Below are positions 36,097-44,996 of a DNA stretch of 64,000 nucleotides, one piece after another. Both the position numbers and the translations under genes were made by a program. Every line of letters starts with the position of its first letter. Positions within the stretch are counted from its first letter, which is position 1. Below the pieces are notes generated by a model. The model saw only the letters and a list, made by a program, of their open reading frames with translations, did not search any database and was not told where the DNA came from. This DNA comes from CAZJCK01 sp964544635 (GTDB lineage Bacteria > Zixibacteria > MSB-5A5 > GN15 > FEB-12): contig CAZJCK010000002.1 in assembly GCA_964544635.1 (NCBI GenBank), forward strand, positions 51,776-115,775, in the 5' to 3' direction.

Positions 36097-36988
36097 GCCA
36101 CGTATGCGCCTCGCTGTCGGAGTCGTGTTCATACTCTGCCTGTGCTCGATTGTGACGGTCCAAGGCGCGGAGGTCAGGGTGACGGTGCCGATTGCGCCGT
36201 ACGGCTGGATGCTTGGCGAACTGACCGGCGATACGGCGGCGGTCTCGGTGCTGATCCCGCCCGGCCAGTCGCCGCACACCTTTGATCCGACCCCACGGCA
36301 GATCGTACGGCTCGGGCAATCCGACCTTTATTTCTGGATCGGCCTGCCGTTTGAAGAAAAGTTGCGGCCGATGCTCGAGGAGCAGTTTTCAAACCTTCGC
36401 ATAGTCGATCTGCGGCAGGGGATCACGCTGAATCAGGCCGCGGCCCACCATGATGATGATGGCGCCAGTCGCGACGTCCACGCCGAGTCGATCGATCCCC
36501 ATATCTGGATGTCGCCGCAACGGTTGCGCCGGCAGGCAGCGACCGCGTGCCAGGCCCTCGTCGACGCCTCTCCTGCCGACAGCATGCGGTTTCATGACAA
36601 CCGTCGACGTGTACAGGCGCAACTCGATTCGCTGGATGCGTTCATACGGCAGCAACTGAGCAATCTACCGCACCGCACATTCTTCATACATCATCCGGCT
36701 CTCGGCTACCTGGCGGCCGATTATAATCTGACGCAGCGGTCTATTGAGTTTGAAGGTAAGGCGCCCACCGCCGGCATGCTGGCGGAACAGTTGCAGGGAC
36801 TGACCGGCGATTCGACCAACACCCTGTTCATGGATCGCCAGAATGCGGGTCGCCAGATCCGGGACATGATGGAATCGCTGGGTATTCGAGTGGCTGCCAT
36901 TGATCCGCTGGCCGGTAATTATATCGACAACATGCGTCGCATTACGGTCGAACTGCGGCGAGCGCTCTCGGCGGGGGAGGCAGAGTAG
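36080..36988 (+). CDS. znuA: Zinc ABC transporter substrate-binding protein
   Basis: Periplasmic cluster A-I metal-binding protein, 302 aa from ATG 36080 (tandem ATG ATG) or 294 aa from ATG 36104, which directly starts the signal peptide (MRLAVGVVFILCLCSIVTVQG). Metal ligands of the family are seen in SPHTFDPTP, DPHIWMSP, IHHPALGY and the C-terminal Asp region AIDPLAGNY. A short His/Asp loop (AAHHDDDG) near residue 120 is characteristic of zinc rather than manganese binders. The upstream start overlaps the regulator gene by 17 nt. Confidence 0.9.
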   Translation: MMTKLEPRMRLAVGVVFILCLCSIVTVQGAEVRVTVPIAPYGWMLGELTGDTAAVSVLIPPGQSPHTFDPTPRQIVRLGQSDLYFWIGLPFEEKLRPMLEEQFSNLRIVDLRQGITLNQAAAHHDDDGASRDVHAESIDPHIWMSPQRLRRQAATACQALVDASPADSMRFHDNRRRVQAQLDSLDAFIRQQLSNLPHRTFFIHHPALGYLAADYNLTQRSIEFEGKAPTAGMLAEQLQGLTGDSTNTLFMDRQNAGRQIRDMMESLGIRVAAIDPLAGNYIDNMRRITVELRRALSAGEAE

Positions 36989-36993
36989 CAGCT

Positions 36994-37767
36994 ATGGCCG
37001 ACCAGAAGACTTCAGGTCAGTCCGACGCCATGGTACTGCTGGACCGGGTATCGTTTTCGTACAACGACGAACCGGTGCTGACCGATGTGTCGTTGCGGGT
37101 GCAGCCACAGGAGTTCATCTGGATTGTCGGCCCCAACGGCGGTGGCAAGACTACCATGATGAAGCTGATCCTCGGACTGATAAGACCGCAGGCCGGTGAG
37201 ATCCAGGTAATGGGCCGCGCGCCGTCGGAGGTACGTGCCGACATCGGCTACATGCCGCAATCAGTCGAACTTGACAGCCAGTTTCCCATCACCGTACTCG
37301 ACATGGTGCTGCTTGGCCGCCTGCGTCCCGGTTTTCTGCCCCGCCTCTACCGGACAATCGATCGCGAGGCGGCGATGCAGGCGCTTGAGACGGTCGGCCT
37401 CGCCAACCGTGCCCGCGATCCGCTGCGGGAATTGTCCGGCGGCCAGCACCGTCGCATCCTCATCGCCCGTGCCCTCGCCTCGCAACCGAAACTGCTGCTG
37501 CTCGATGAACCAACCGCCAACCTGGATGTGGAGGCGGAGCGAGAGTTGCATGATGTCATGCAGAAACTGACCGAAAATGTCACCGTCATTATGGTATCGC
37601 ACGATCCCGCGTTCGCGTCGGATTTCGTCGAGCAGGTGGTGTGTGTCAACCGCACGGTCGGCATCCACCCGACCAGCACACTGAAGGAAGGCTCCCTCGA
37701 TGAATTGTGGGGGGGCGGTCGCCGGATTATCCGCCACGACCAGCATATGCCGGACGGAGAAGGTTGA
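36994..37767 (+). CDS. znuC: Zinc ABC transporter ATP-binding protein
   Basis: A 257-aa ATPase: Walker A GPNGGGKTT, signature LSGGQHRRILIARAL, Walker B LLLLDEPTANLD, switch His in MVSHDPAF. It powers the permease encoded next, whose ATG overlaps its TGA by one base (TGATG). The start lies 5 bp after the binding-protein gene. Confidence 0.93.
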   Translation: MADQKTSGQSDAMVLLDRVSFSYNDEPVLTDVSLRVQPQEFIWIVGPNGGGKTTMMKLILGLIRPQAGEIQVMGRAPSEVRADIGYMPQSVELDSQFPITVLDMVLLGRLRPGFLPRLYRTIDREAAMQALETVGLANRARDPLRELSGGQHRRILIARALASQPKLLLLDEPTANLDVEAERELHDVMQKLTENVTVIMVSHDPAFASDFVEQVVCVNRTVGIHPTSTLKEGSLDELWGGGRRIIRHDQHMPDGEG

Positions 37768-38603
37768 TGGAGTTTTTCGACGCCCTGTTCGAGCATGCCT
37801 TCCTGCAGCGAGCGGTATTGGCCGGGCTGTTGACCTCGATCGCCTGCGGCGTAATCGGAACGTGGGTAGTCTCGCGTCGGATCAGCTACCTGGCCGGGGG
37901 AGTCTCGCACTCGCTGCTGGGTGGTATCGGGGTGGCGCACTACCTGGCGGTTGCAGCCGGCCTGGCCTTCATACGGCCGATGTACGGCGCTATCGTCTTT
38001 GCCGTCGCGGCGGCAGTATTGATCGGCTTCGTTTCGCTGCGCATGCACCAGCGCGAAGATACGTTGATCAGCGCCTTGTGGGCGGTCGGTATGGCGATCG
38101 GCGTCATCTTTATGTACCAGACCCCCGGTTACGCTCAGGACCTGATGACTTACCTGTTCGGCAACATCCTGCTGGTATCGTCGAGCGACCTGCAGTTAAT
38201 CGCCATTCTCGACGCTTTCATACTCCTCGCCGGTGTGCTCTATTTCAATAAGTTCCTGGCAGTCTGCTTCGACCAGCCGTTCGCCCGTTCGCGCGGCGTA
38301 CACGTTGAGTTCTACTATATCTTCCTGCTGGTGCTGGTTGGACTGACGGTCGTGCTGCTGGTCGAGGTGGTGGGCATCATCATGGTGATCGCACTGATAA
38401 CACTCCCGGCCGCAATCGCCGGCATGTTTGCCATGCGGCTGGGCCAGATGATGCTCTGGGCAAGCATCCTGGCTATGCTGTTTACGTTCGTCGGCCTGTT
38501 CGTCAGCTACACCCCAAATCTACCGGCCGGCGCCACTATAATACTGGTCACCGGCGTCGGCTACCTGCTGGCGATGATCATCCGCTCCCTGCGGCCGCAA
38601 TAA
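37767..38603 (+). CDS. znuB: Zinc ABC transporter permease
   Basis: A 278-aa ABC-3 family membrane protein with about eight TM helices. The family motif GGVSHSLLGGIGVAHYLA is near residue 45 and the cytoplasmic coupling segment (ALITLPAAIA) is in the C-terminal half. The frame is open upstream to 37707 but the TGATG overlap with the ATPase gene sets the start at 37767. It is the last gene of the operon. Confidence 0.92.
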   Translation: MEFFDALFEHAFLQRAVLAGLLTSIACGVIGTWVVSRRISYLAGGVSHSLLGGIGVAHYLAVAAGLAFIRPMYGAIVFAVAAAVLIGFVSLRMHQREDTLISALWAVGMAIGVIFMYQTPGYAQDLMTYLFGNILLVSSSDLQLIAILDAFILLAGVLYFNKFLAVCFDQPFARSRGVHVEFYYIFLLVLVGLTVVLLVEVVGIIMVIALITLPAAIAGMFAMRLGQMMLWASILAMLFTFVGLFVSYTPNLPAGATIILVTGVGYLLAMIIRSLRPQ

Positions 38604-38631
38604 GAAAAGGCCGGTCGAATCAACCGGCCTT
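38604..38631. terminator. Bidirectional terminator between zinc operon and peroxiredoxin gene
   Basis: A perfect 9-bp stem (38607-38615 with 38623-38631, 7-nt loop). AT-rich sequence with T residues follows on the plus strand and TTTTCTTA on the minus strand, serving the convergent transcripts. Confidence 0.8.
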
Positions 38632-38658
38632 ATAATTATATTCCAGGACTCTCCGGCA

Positions 38659-39450
38659 TCATTCCCAGGCGAGCTTCTGAATTTCTTCCACCACCTGCGC
38701 CGGTTCGGCGCGCTTGCGGTAGTCGGGATCGATATACGCCCATGTAATCGTGCTGTCGGTATCAATGACATACGTCACCGCCAGCGGCAACTGGGTCGCG
38801 TAGGCCTCGGTATTGTAAGCGCCAAGACGACCCTTGAATCGGTCGCCAAGTTCTCCAGGAAGCTCGTAGGCTACACCGTACTGCTTTGCAACCTCGTTGC
38901 CGACGTCACTGAGTACGATGTACCCAAGTTCATTCTGCTCCTGGGTCGACAGGGCGCTGTCGGGCAGTTCGGGTGAGATGGCGACGAGGCTGGCATTGGC
39001 TTCGTCAAAATACGGAAGTACATGCTCCATCGCTTTCAGTTGCATGTTGCAGTAAGGGCACCAGCCGCCACGATACCACATGACCACCACCGGACCGTCG
39101 GCCAAAAGATCGGCCAGCGCGACCGAGTCGCCGTTGGCTTCCGGCAGTACGAACATGGGCGCAGTCTGCCCCGCTGTCAGGGCGGTCTGCATGACTTCAG
39201 AGGCAGCGACATCGCGCACTCCCTGCTCGAACAAGTCGATCGTCTCCTGTGAGGCCGATTCCGTGAACTGCTGCTTGCGTTCATCGAGCGCTTTCTGCAG
39301 CGACGGTATGGAGTCGGCTGCCATCTGGTCGGTCATCGGTTCGGAATCGGTTTTCTGCGCGGTCTGTTGATCTCCGGTGCAGCCGATGACGGCAATCACC
39401 AGGAACAGGGCAACGGCGGCTGTCAGAATGCGAAAACGGGTTACTTCCAT
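38659..39450 (-). CDS. Lipoprotein peroxiredoxin-like thiol oxidoreductase
   Basis: A 263-aa protein with lipobox VIAVIGC (C24), so it is anchored in a membrane facing the periplasm. After a charged linker (30-90) comes a thioredoxin fold of the Prx-like/AhpC-TSA type with active site GGWCPYC (C131, C134). It probably reduces peroxides or protein disulfides in the envelope. The gene lies 15 bp after the hydrolase gene, so they are likely co-transcribed. Confidence 0.88.
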   Translation of the reverse strand: MEVTRFRILTAAVALFLVIAVIGCTGDQQTAQKTDSEPMTDQMAADSIPSLQKALDERKQQFTESASQETIDLFEQGVRDVAASEVMQTALTAGQTAPMFVLPEANGDSVALADLLADGPVVVMWYRGGWCPYCNMQLKAMEHVLPYFDEANASLVAISPELPDSALSTQEQNELGYIVLSDVGNEVAKQYGVAYELPGELGDRFKGRLGAYNTEAYATQLPLAVTYVIDTDSTITWAYIDPDYRKRAEPAQVVEEIQKLAWE

Positions 39451-39465
39451 GACGTATTCTTCCCT

Positions 39466-40464
39466 CTATCGAATGAATGTGAGTAATTCGCGGTGAAATC
39501 GGTCGGTCGCTTCAAAATGCGGGATGTGACCGACATTGTCCATCTCAATCAGGGTGGCATCGTGAATCGCTTCGGCGGTTCGTTTGCCGAGCTGCGGGTA
39601 CTGCCCGAGGGTCGCCAGCACGTCGTCGGGCACCTGGCCGCGCCCCAGCGTGGTCCGATCCTGCTGACCAATGACCAGCAACACCGGCATGCGCAAGTGC
39701 TCGAACTCGTAGCAAACCGGCTGGGTATAGACCATTTCGAAAGTCAGCGCCGAGGCCATCGCCAATCTCGGATACTCCCCGGACAGCGTCCAGCGGTAGT
39801 GCACCATGACATATTCGTCGTAGGCGTCCATCCATTCCACATAGTATGTCTTGTGATAGGCCCGCAGCCCCGCCTGGGTATAATTGAGGATATTCTGATA
39901 TGCCTGTTCGATGGGTGTATACGGTACTTTCAAACGGTAATCTTCAAGCCCGATCGGATTTTCCAGTACCAGTTTTTGCGTTCGTTCGGGATACATCAGG
40001 GCAAAGCGGGTCGCCAGCATGCCGCCCATGGAGTGACCGACCACCACGACACCGTCGACAGCAAGCGAATCCAGCAGCATGGCGGTGTTCTGCGCCAGCC
40101 GATGGAAGCTGTAGTGGAGCGGTGGCTTGCTCGATTTACCGAAACCGATCTGGTCGGGTACGATGACGCGAAAGCCGTTGTCGGCCAGAAACCGAATAGT
40201 CTCGGCCCAGTAGGCGCCGAAGAAGTTTTTGCCGTGCATCAGGAGCACGGTCAGGCCGATCGGTTGGTTGTTCGGGGCCACGTCCATGTAGGCCATACGG
40301 ACATCATGTCCCTCGATAGTGAAGTGCAGGTAATCGACCGGGTAGGGGTAGTCGTAGTTTTCCATGGCGATGCCCAGCGGCTCGACATGATTGCGGGTAT
40401 CCGCGACAGCAGTACAGACGGCTGCCATTAATAGTACAGTAGTGATGGCTCGAACAATTCGCAT
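39466..40464 (-). CDS. Exported alpha/beta hydrolase
   Basis: A 332-aa alpha/beta-hydrolase with a signal peptide (MRIVRAITTVLLMAAVCTAV). The oxyanion region is LLMHGKNFF, the nucleophile is S145 in VVGHSMGGM, and the likely catalytic His is in VGHIPHFEA near the C-terminus. The ATG at 40464 follows GAGGGAG. Substrate unknown; esterase or lipase-like activity in the periplasm is the broad expectation. Confidence 0.88.
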   Translation of the reverse strand: MRIVRAITTVLLMAAVCTAVADTRNHVEPLGIAMENYDYPYPVDYLHFTIEGHDVRMAYMDVAPNNQPIGLTVLLMHGKNFFGAYWAETIRFLADNGFRVIVPDQIGFGKSSKPPLHYSFHRLAQNTAMLLDSLAVDGVVVVGHSMGGMLATRFALMYPERTQKLVLENPIGLEDYRLKVPYTPIEQAYQNILNYTQAGLRAYHKTYYVEWMDAYDEYVMVHYRWTLSGEYPRLAMASALTFEMVYTQPVCYEFEHLRMPVLLVIGQQDRTTLGRGQVPDDVLATLGQYPQLGKRTAEAIHDATLIEMDNVGHIPHFEATDRFHRELLTFIR

Positions 40465-40568
40465 CAATCTCCCTCTGATTCAATGTGGCAAGCGCAGCTT
40501 GGAGTACTGTTGAAATGTCGAAGCGACTGGATTGGTTCCGGATTGGTAAGGAACAACGGAGAATGACG

Positions 40569-40760
40569 TCAGCGGCGCGCCCCCAGCAGCCGGGCAGGCA
40601 ACATGAACACGGCGCGCAGGAACTCCAGCAGACCGTCGACGGCAAATCCCAAAACCCGGAACGGCAGCGACAGCAGCCAGATGAACGGATACAGCAGCAG
40701 CGCCGCCAGCGCAATCGGCCAGCAGAGCACAAAAAGTATGAGCCAGAGAACGAAGGTCAT
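40569..40760 (-). CDS. Small two-helix membrane protein
   Basis: A 63-aa protein almost entirely hydrophobic, with two helices (about 3-30 and 38-57) and a basic end (RLLGARR). AGGAT precedes the ATG at 40760, and no other credible gene occupies this gap, so I take it as real. No function is recognised. Confidence 0.5.
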   Translation of the reverse strand: MTFVLWLILFVLCWPIALAALLLYPFIWLLSLPFRVLGFAVDGLLEFLRAVFMLPARLLGARR

Positions 40761-40908
40761 GTTAGCATCCTGTTTTGATCTTCAACTTGTCTACGCAGCA
40801 GGGCCGGCCGTAGTTCCGCGAAACGTCATTTTTCTGTCATGATGGTCAATTTCCTGTATTTTAGAGGCTGTCTACGTGTCTTAATACCAGAAGGACGTGA
40901 GAAACATC

Positions 40909-40928
40909 GATCGCAAAGGACAGCGATC
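40909..40928. repeat. Inverted repeat in the leader of the surface-protein gene
   Basis: GATCGC and GCGATC (6-bp perfect arms, 8-nt loop AAAGGACA) lie 77 bp before the ATG at 41005. It may be an operator or mRNA leader hairpin. No riboswitch class fits. Confidence 0.35.
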
Positions 40929-41004
40929 ACAATGGTACTTACCATACCGCTAAAGAGAACGTAAATCGTCAATTTTCAACATTTTAAGCTTAGTGGAGGA
41001 TCTC

Positions 41005-42060
41005 ATGCGTAAACTCCTATTTTTAGTCGCCGCCTGTGCGTTCATGGTGAGCGGTTCAACTGTTTTTGCCCAGGATTGTGTCGAAGTCGACATTGAACTG
41101 CCGGCGACCGTTGTTGCCGAACCGGGCGCTTTTGCGGAAGGCTTTTTTGAAATCGTCAATTGTGGCGATGAAGCCGCCCTGGTCGACCTGGATGTCGAGT
41201 TCGACATCAATGGTAATTCCTTTTCCGTCGGTGGCATCAAGGTACCGCTGGGTGCCGGTGAAGTCGTTTCCCGCGACCTGCGCATCCCGGTTCCGCCGGT
41301 GGCCGCCGGTTTTACGGTTGGTATCTGCCTGACGGCGACGGTTGGCGACGCTTCCTCGTCGGATTGCGCCACCACATCGATTGAATCGTCGGGCGGTCCG
41401 GCTCCGACAGGTGACCGGGGCCTGACTATCGTCATGGCTGCCGCCGAAGAGTGTGGCGAAATCGATTTCGAACTGACCGACACCGTTTACACCACCCCGG
41501 GCGATTTCTTCGCCGAAGGGTATGCCGAACTGATCAATTGCGGCGACGAAGCTACGACTTACAACCTCAGTGTCGAAGTCTCCGTGCTACCGGGTGTCTC
41601 GCTGGGTAATGTTCCGGTGACGCTGGGCGCCGGTGAGTCGATCTCCCGCGAAGTCCGTTTCCCGATTCCACCCGCCGTCCCGGCCGGTGAGTACGAGATC
41701 TGTGTTGTCGCTACCACTGATGCCGGCACCATCATCACCTCCTGCCAGACCGTAGTTGTCATGCCGGGTGAAATGGGCGGTGAAGAAGAAGTGAAGAGCG
41801 GCAACTATCCGAATCCGTTCAACCCGTCAACAACCATCGCCTTCACGCTGCCAAACGCCTCCGATGTCGAGGTCGCAGTGTACAACGTCCTCGGCCAGCA
41901 GGTGCGCTCGCTCGTCGACCAGCACATGACCGCCGGCGAACATTCGGTGGTGTGGGATGGCCGGGCCGATAACGGTTCGCAGCTCTCCAGTGGTGTCTAT
42001 TTCTATCGCATCACGGCCGACAACGTGGACGTTACCAAGAAGATGATGATGCTGAAGTAA
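41005..42060 (+). CDS. Secreted duplicated beta-sandwich protein with T9SS-type C-terminal sorting domain
   Basis: A 351-aa protein with signal peptide (MRKLLFLVAACAFMVSGSTV). Two tandem homologous domains (about 22-130 and 145-255) each carry the pattern C..(E/D)..L....GxFxEG..E(I/L)(V/I)NCGDEA and a later Cys, so two disulfides per repeat are likely. The C-terminal 80 residues (NYPNPFNPSTTIAF ... SGVYFYRI ... KKMMMLK) are the FlgD-like Por/T9SS sorting domain of the FCB group. TGGAGGATCT before ATG 41005 fixes the start. It is probably surface-attached or released; function unknown. Confidence 0.85.
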   Translation: MRKLLFLVAACAFMVSGSTVFAQDCVEVDIELPATVVAEPGAFAEGFFEIVNCGDEAALVDLDVEFDINGNSFSVGGIKVPLGAGEVVSRDLRIPVPPVAAGFTVGICLTATVGDASSSDCATTSIESSGGPAPTGDRGLTIVMAAAEECGEIDFELTDTVYTTPGDFFAEGYAELINCGDEATTYNLSVEVSVLPGVSLGNVPVTLGAGESISREVRFPIPPAVPAGEYEICVVATTDAGTIITSCQTVVVMPGEMGGEEEVKSGNYPNPFNPSTTIAFTLPNASDVEVAVYNVLGQQVRSLVDQHMTAGEHSVVWDGRADNGSQLSSGVYFYRITADNVDVTKKMMMLK

Positions 42061-42107
42061 TACTCGGCATATTGATCTGAGTCGGAGACATCTCTCCGGC
42101 CACAGCT

Positions 42108-42159
42108 GACGAAAAAAGAATGGGAGATGGAGCTCACCGTAGCTCCGTCTCTCTTTTTT
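42108..42159. terminator. Terminator after the T9SS-sorted protein
   Basis: An 11-bp stem (42124-42134 with 42141-42151, one G-U pair, 6-nt loop) is followed by TCTTTTTTC on the plus strand. An A-run (GAAAAAAG) on its other side would let it work in both directions. Confidence 0.9.
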
Positions 42160-42179
42160 CGCATATAAGAAGAGATAAA

Positions 42180-43739
42180 ATGAACATTTCAAGGCACACC
42201 ATAACGCTTATTCTCGTCGCGACCGCTATTGCCCTCCCGTTCAGCGCCTCAGCATGGGAGATTGTCGGCACGACCACCGGCCAGGTCACCGGCAACCAGT
42301 ATGGCGCCGCGATCGCGACGGTAGACTTCAACAATGACGGCTACCTCGACATCGCCGTCGGCGCGCCGGCGGCCGATGATCTTGGCGCCTCAACCGGCCG
42401 TGTCTACCTGTATTACGGAGGTCCGACCGCCGATACCCTGCCCGACCTGGTTTTTGTCGGCCAGGCCTCTTCATTTTTCGGCCAGGCAATCGCGTCGGCC
42501 GGTGATTTCAATAACGACGGCTCCGAGGATCTGGCTGTCGGCGCCCCGTTCTTCGATCAACCGGTTTCAAACGCCGGCGCGGTCTTCATATTCTACGGTG
42601 GATCATCACCCGACACGACGGTAGATCGTATCATCACCGGAGAAGCGTCCAATGATTACTTCGGGATCTCAGTCGCACCGGCCGGTGATTTCAATGACGA
42701 TACGTATGCCGACCTGGTGATCGGTGCCTGGCGCGCCGACTGGGGAACCGAAAGCAATTCCGGCAAGGCATACGTGCTGTACGGTGGACCCTCGCCCGAC
42801 ACTCTCGTTGACTTGACACTCATCGGAGACGGCGGCGGCGAACGTCTCGGCTACAGCGTGACCGGGGGCGACTTCAACGGTGACGGTATTGACGACATAG
42901 CCGCCGGCGCCTTCAGTTACGACGACGTCTTTCTCAACCAGGGGCGCATCTACCTCTTTTACGGCGGCAGTTCACCGGACTCGCTGTACGACCTGGCGAT
43001 CACCGGAACACTCGATGGTGAGAAGTATGGATGGTCACTTTCGTCCGGTGACGTAAACAACGATACCTATGACGATATCGTGATGGGCAGCGACGGTTAT
43101 GCGGTCGATACCTTTGCTACCGGTCGCATGTATGTCTTTCATGGCGGGCCGTCACTCGATGCTTCACTTGACTTCGACTATACTCTCGGACGGACCGAGA
43201 ATGACTATCTCGGGTTTTCTGTCGTCTCGGGATTCGACATTACCGATGACGGTATAGATGATGTTGTCACCGGTATGCCCGGGAACGACGATGGTGCTGC
43301 CGATGCCGGCGGCGCCGTAGTGATTGAGGGTGGCGGCCCGACAGTCGACACGACCATTTTGGGGCAGGCGACATCAGAAGAGCTTGGCTCCGCCGTCGGC
43401 ATGGCAACCAATTTCCAAAGCGCCGGCAACGGCCTGCTGCTGATTGGCGCCTCGGACTACGACAATTTCACCGGCCGCGTCTTCTGGTTCGTCAGCCGGG
43501 TGATTGATCAGGACAGTTGCTGTGTCGGCAATCGGGGAGATATCGATGGCAACGGTGTGGATGCCGATCCGATTGACCTGAGCTTTCTGGTCGATTACCT
43601 CTTTTCCTCCGGTATCGCGCCGCCCTGCAACACTGAAGCCGATTTCAACGCTGACGGTACGCCCGCTGATCCGATCGACTTGAGCACGCTGGTTGACTAC
43701 CTTTTTGCCGGCGGTGTCGGACCCGAGCCGTGTCCTTGA
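42180..43739 (+). CDS. Secreted FG-GAP (integrin-type) beta-propeller with dockerin-like tail
   Basis: A 519-aa protein: signal peptide (1-25), about seven FG-GAP repeats (DFNNDGYLDIAVGAP, DFNNDGSEDLAVGAP, DFNDDTYADLVIGA, DFNGDGIDDIAAGA and so on) forming a calcium-binding propeller, then a Cys-bounded dockerin-like pair (GDIDGNG...DPIDLSFLVDYLF and DFNADG...DPIDLSTLVDYLF). The start ATG at 42180 follows AAGAGAT. It is likely a cell-surface adhesion or scaffold protein. The tail resembles that of the subtilase at 47787. Confidence 0.88.
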   Translation: MNISRHTITLILVATAIALPFSASAWEIVGTTTGQVTGNQYGAAIATVDFNNDGYLDIAVGAPAADDLGASTGRVYLYYGGPTADTLPDLVFVGQASSFFGQAIASAGDFNNDGSEDLAVGAPFFDQPVSNAGAVFIFYGGSSPDTTVDRIITGEASNDYFGISVAPAGDFNDDTYADLVIGAWRADWGTESNSGKAYVLYGGPSPDTLVDLTLIGDGGGERLGYSVTGGDFNGDGIDDIAAGAFSYDDVFLNQGRIYLFYGGSSPDSLYDLAITGTLDGEKYGWSLSSGDVNNDTYDDIVMGSDGYAVDTFATGRMYVFHGGPSLDASLDFDYTLGRTENDYLGFSVVSGFDITDDGIDDVVTGMPGNDDGAADAGGAVVIEGGGPTVDTTILGQATSEELGSAVGMATNFQSAGNGLLLIGASDYDNFTGRVFWFVSRVIDQDSCCVGNRGDIDGNGVDADPIDLSFLVDYLFSSGIAPPCNTEADFNADGTPADPIDLSTLVDYLFAGGVGPEPCP

Positions 43740-43792
43740 TCATCGCTGCGCATTTTGCCGTTGCCCTGACGCACGAAACAGAGCACCATACC

Positions 43793-43821
43793 TTGATTAA
43801 CGCCGGTTTTTCGTTTAGATA
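43793..43821 (+). promoter_or_regulatory. Candidate promoter of the ECF-CHAT module
   Basis: TTGATT (43793-43798), 17 bp, TAGATA (43816-43821), 26 bp before the ATG of the sigma-factor gene. It looks like a housekeeping sigma-70 promoter rather than an ECF-type one. Confidence 0.4.
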
Positions 43822-43846
43822 TGAGGGAACGCTAACGCCGTAATCT

Positions 43847-44422
43847 ATGGGCCGGAAATCTGGGTCGTATTATAATGAGCTGGTAGCTCGCTGCCGCCGT
43901 GGCGACGAAGAGAGCTGGCAGGAACTGATAGATCTGGTATCGCCAGTTGTCTTTTCCCTGGCCCAGCAATCGCACCTGACTCGTGACGAGAGCTTCGACA
44001 TCTTCGGCCAGGTCTGCAGTATTTTGGTAGAACACATTGATGATCTGCGTTCCTCGGAACGGTTGATGGCGTATGTCAATACGATTACTCGCCGTCGCAT
44101 CTTCAACTACTTTCGCAGCATCGATCGACTCGAACGAATGCCCCGCGAAGTGATGGAGGAGATCCCGGAAAGTACGCCTCGGTCGCCGGAACATGAGTTA
44201 GAACAAGAACAGCAGCGAATTCGTCTTATCACAGCAATGACGGAGCTGCCGGAACGTGATTACAAGCTCCTCTGGGCACTCTATTTCGATCCCGAGGAGC
44301 CAAGCTACTCCGACATTGGTCAACTATTGAACATGCCGGAATCGTCGATTGGTCCGACTCGGGCGAGAGCGCTGCAAAAGCTGGCAGAAATATTGAAGAA
44401 AAAGGAGAATCCTTCTACCTGA
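43847..44422 (+). CDS. ECF-type RNA polymerase sigma factor
   Basis: A 191-aa sigma-70 family protein with region 2 (about 8-95, LVARCRRGDEESWQELIDLV ... YVNTITRRRIFNYFR) and region 4 (about 122-185, LPERDYKLL ... YSDIGQLLNMPESSIGPTRARALQKL), and no region 1 or 3. The linker is highly acidic (EEIPESTPRSPEHELEQEQQ). No anti-sigma factor of the usual zinc or membrane type is encoded nearby. The 171-aa protein and the TPR-CHAT protease that follow are the likely controllers. Confidence 0.9.
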   Translation: MGRKSGSYYNELVARCRRGDEESWQELIDLVSPVVFSLAQQSHLTRDESFDIFGQVCSILVEHIDDLRSSERLMAYVNTITRRRIFNYFRSIDRLERMPREVMEEIPESTPRSPEHELEQEQQRIRLITAMTELPERDYKLLWALYFDPEEPSYSDIGQLLNMPESSIGPTRARALQKLAEILKKKENPST

Positions 44423-44480
44423 GGTCCGATTCGAGGTTTTCGTGTGTCTATATATGGTAGAGGGGAATGAGTACTGAAAT

Positions 44481-44996
44481 ATGAAGAAATCCAATCGACC
44501 ATCCCGCCGGCAGCCAGACGATCTGGAGCAGGCGCTTGACGGTGCGCGGTTCGAAGAAGGCGCCGGGGACTTGCTGAGGCAGCTTCGCAAGCCGGCACGG
44601 AAGCTGATGGCTGCCATCCTTCGAGATCGCCAGAAGAAGATAGCGCAGCCCGATCAGGGGGTGATAGAGTTTGATTCCGCTCTCCTGCCCTTGCCGGAAG
44701 GAGTACGTCCTGCGGCAGTGGAGACCAGGCGACTTCGTTTCCGCCTCGAATCCGGTGTTGTCGATCTGACCCTCTACCCCTTGAGCACCGAGGGTTGGGA
44801 GCTTATCGGCCAGCTTATAGATGATGACGATTCCAACCGGGAGCTTCGGGTGCAGGTCGGTCAGGGCCGGACCAAGCGCACCGTTGAGGCCAATCAGGTT
44901 AATGTCTTCAGGATTGATCACCTGATGTCGGGACCGGTACAACTAAAGCTTCTTTCCGACTCCGGGAACATTGGAACGATAGACCTGGAGATATGA
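44481..44996 (+). CDS. CHAT-associated protein of unknown function (basic helix plus beta domain)
   Basis: A 171-aa protein. The N-terminal 60 residues are helical and basic (PARKLMAAILRDRQKKIAQ); residues about 75-171 are strand-rich (RRLRFRLESGVVDLTLYPLS ... VQLKLLSDSGNIGTIDLEI). Similar short proteins often sit between ECF sigma factors and CHAT proteases, but I know no assigned function. Its stop overlaps the CHAT gene's start as ATGA, indicating coupled expression at matched levels. It could be an anti-sigma factor, protease substrate or adaptor (inference). Confidence 0.7.
   Translation: MKKSNRPSRRQPDDLEQALDGARFEEGAGDLLRQLRKPARKLMAAILRDRQKKIAQPDQGVIEFDSALLPLPEGVRPAAVETRRLRFRLESGVVDLTLYPLSTEGWELIGQLIDDDDSNRELRVQVGQGRTKRTVEANQVNVFRIDHLMSGPVQLKLLSDSGNIGTIDLEI

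Noticed and set aside
40890..40960. Possible cyclic-di-GMP riboswitch in the leader of the surface-protein gene
   Set aside because: It has a CGCAAAG string and two hairpins, but the GEMM tetraloop-receptor layout and the second conserved helix are missing.
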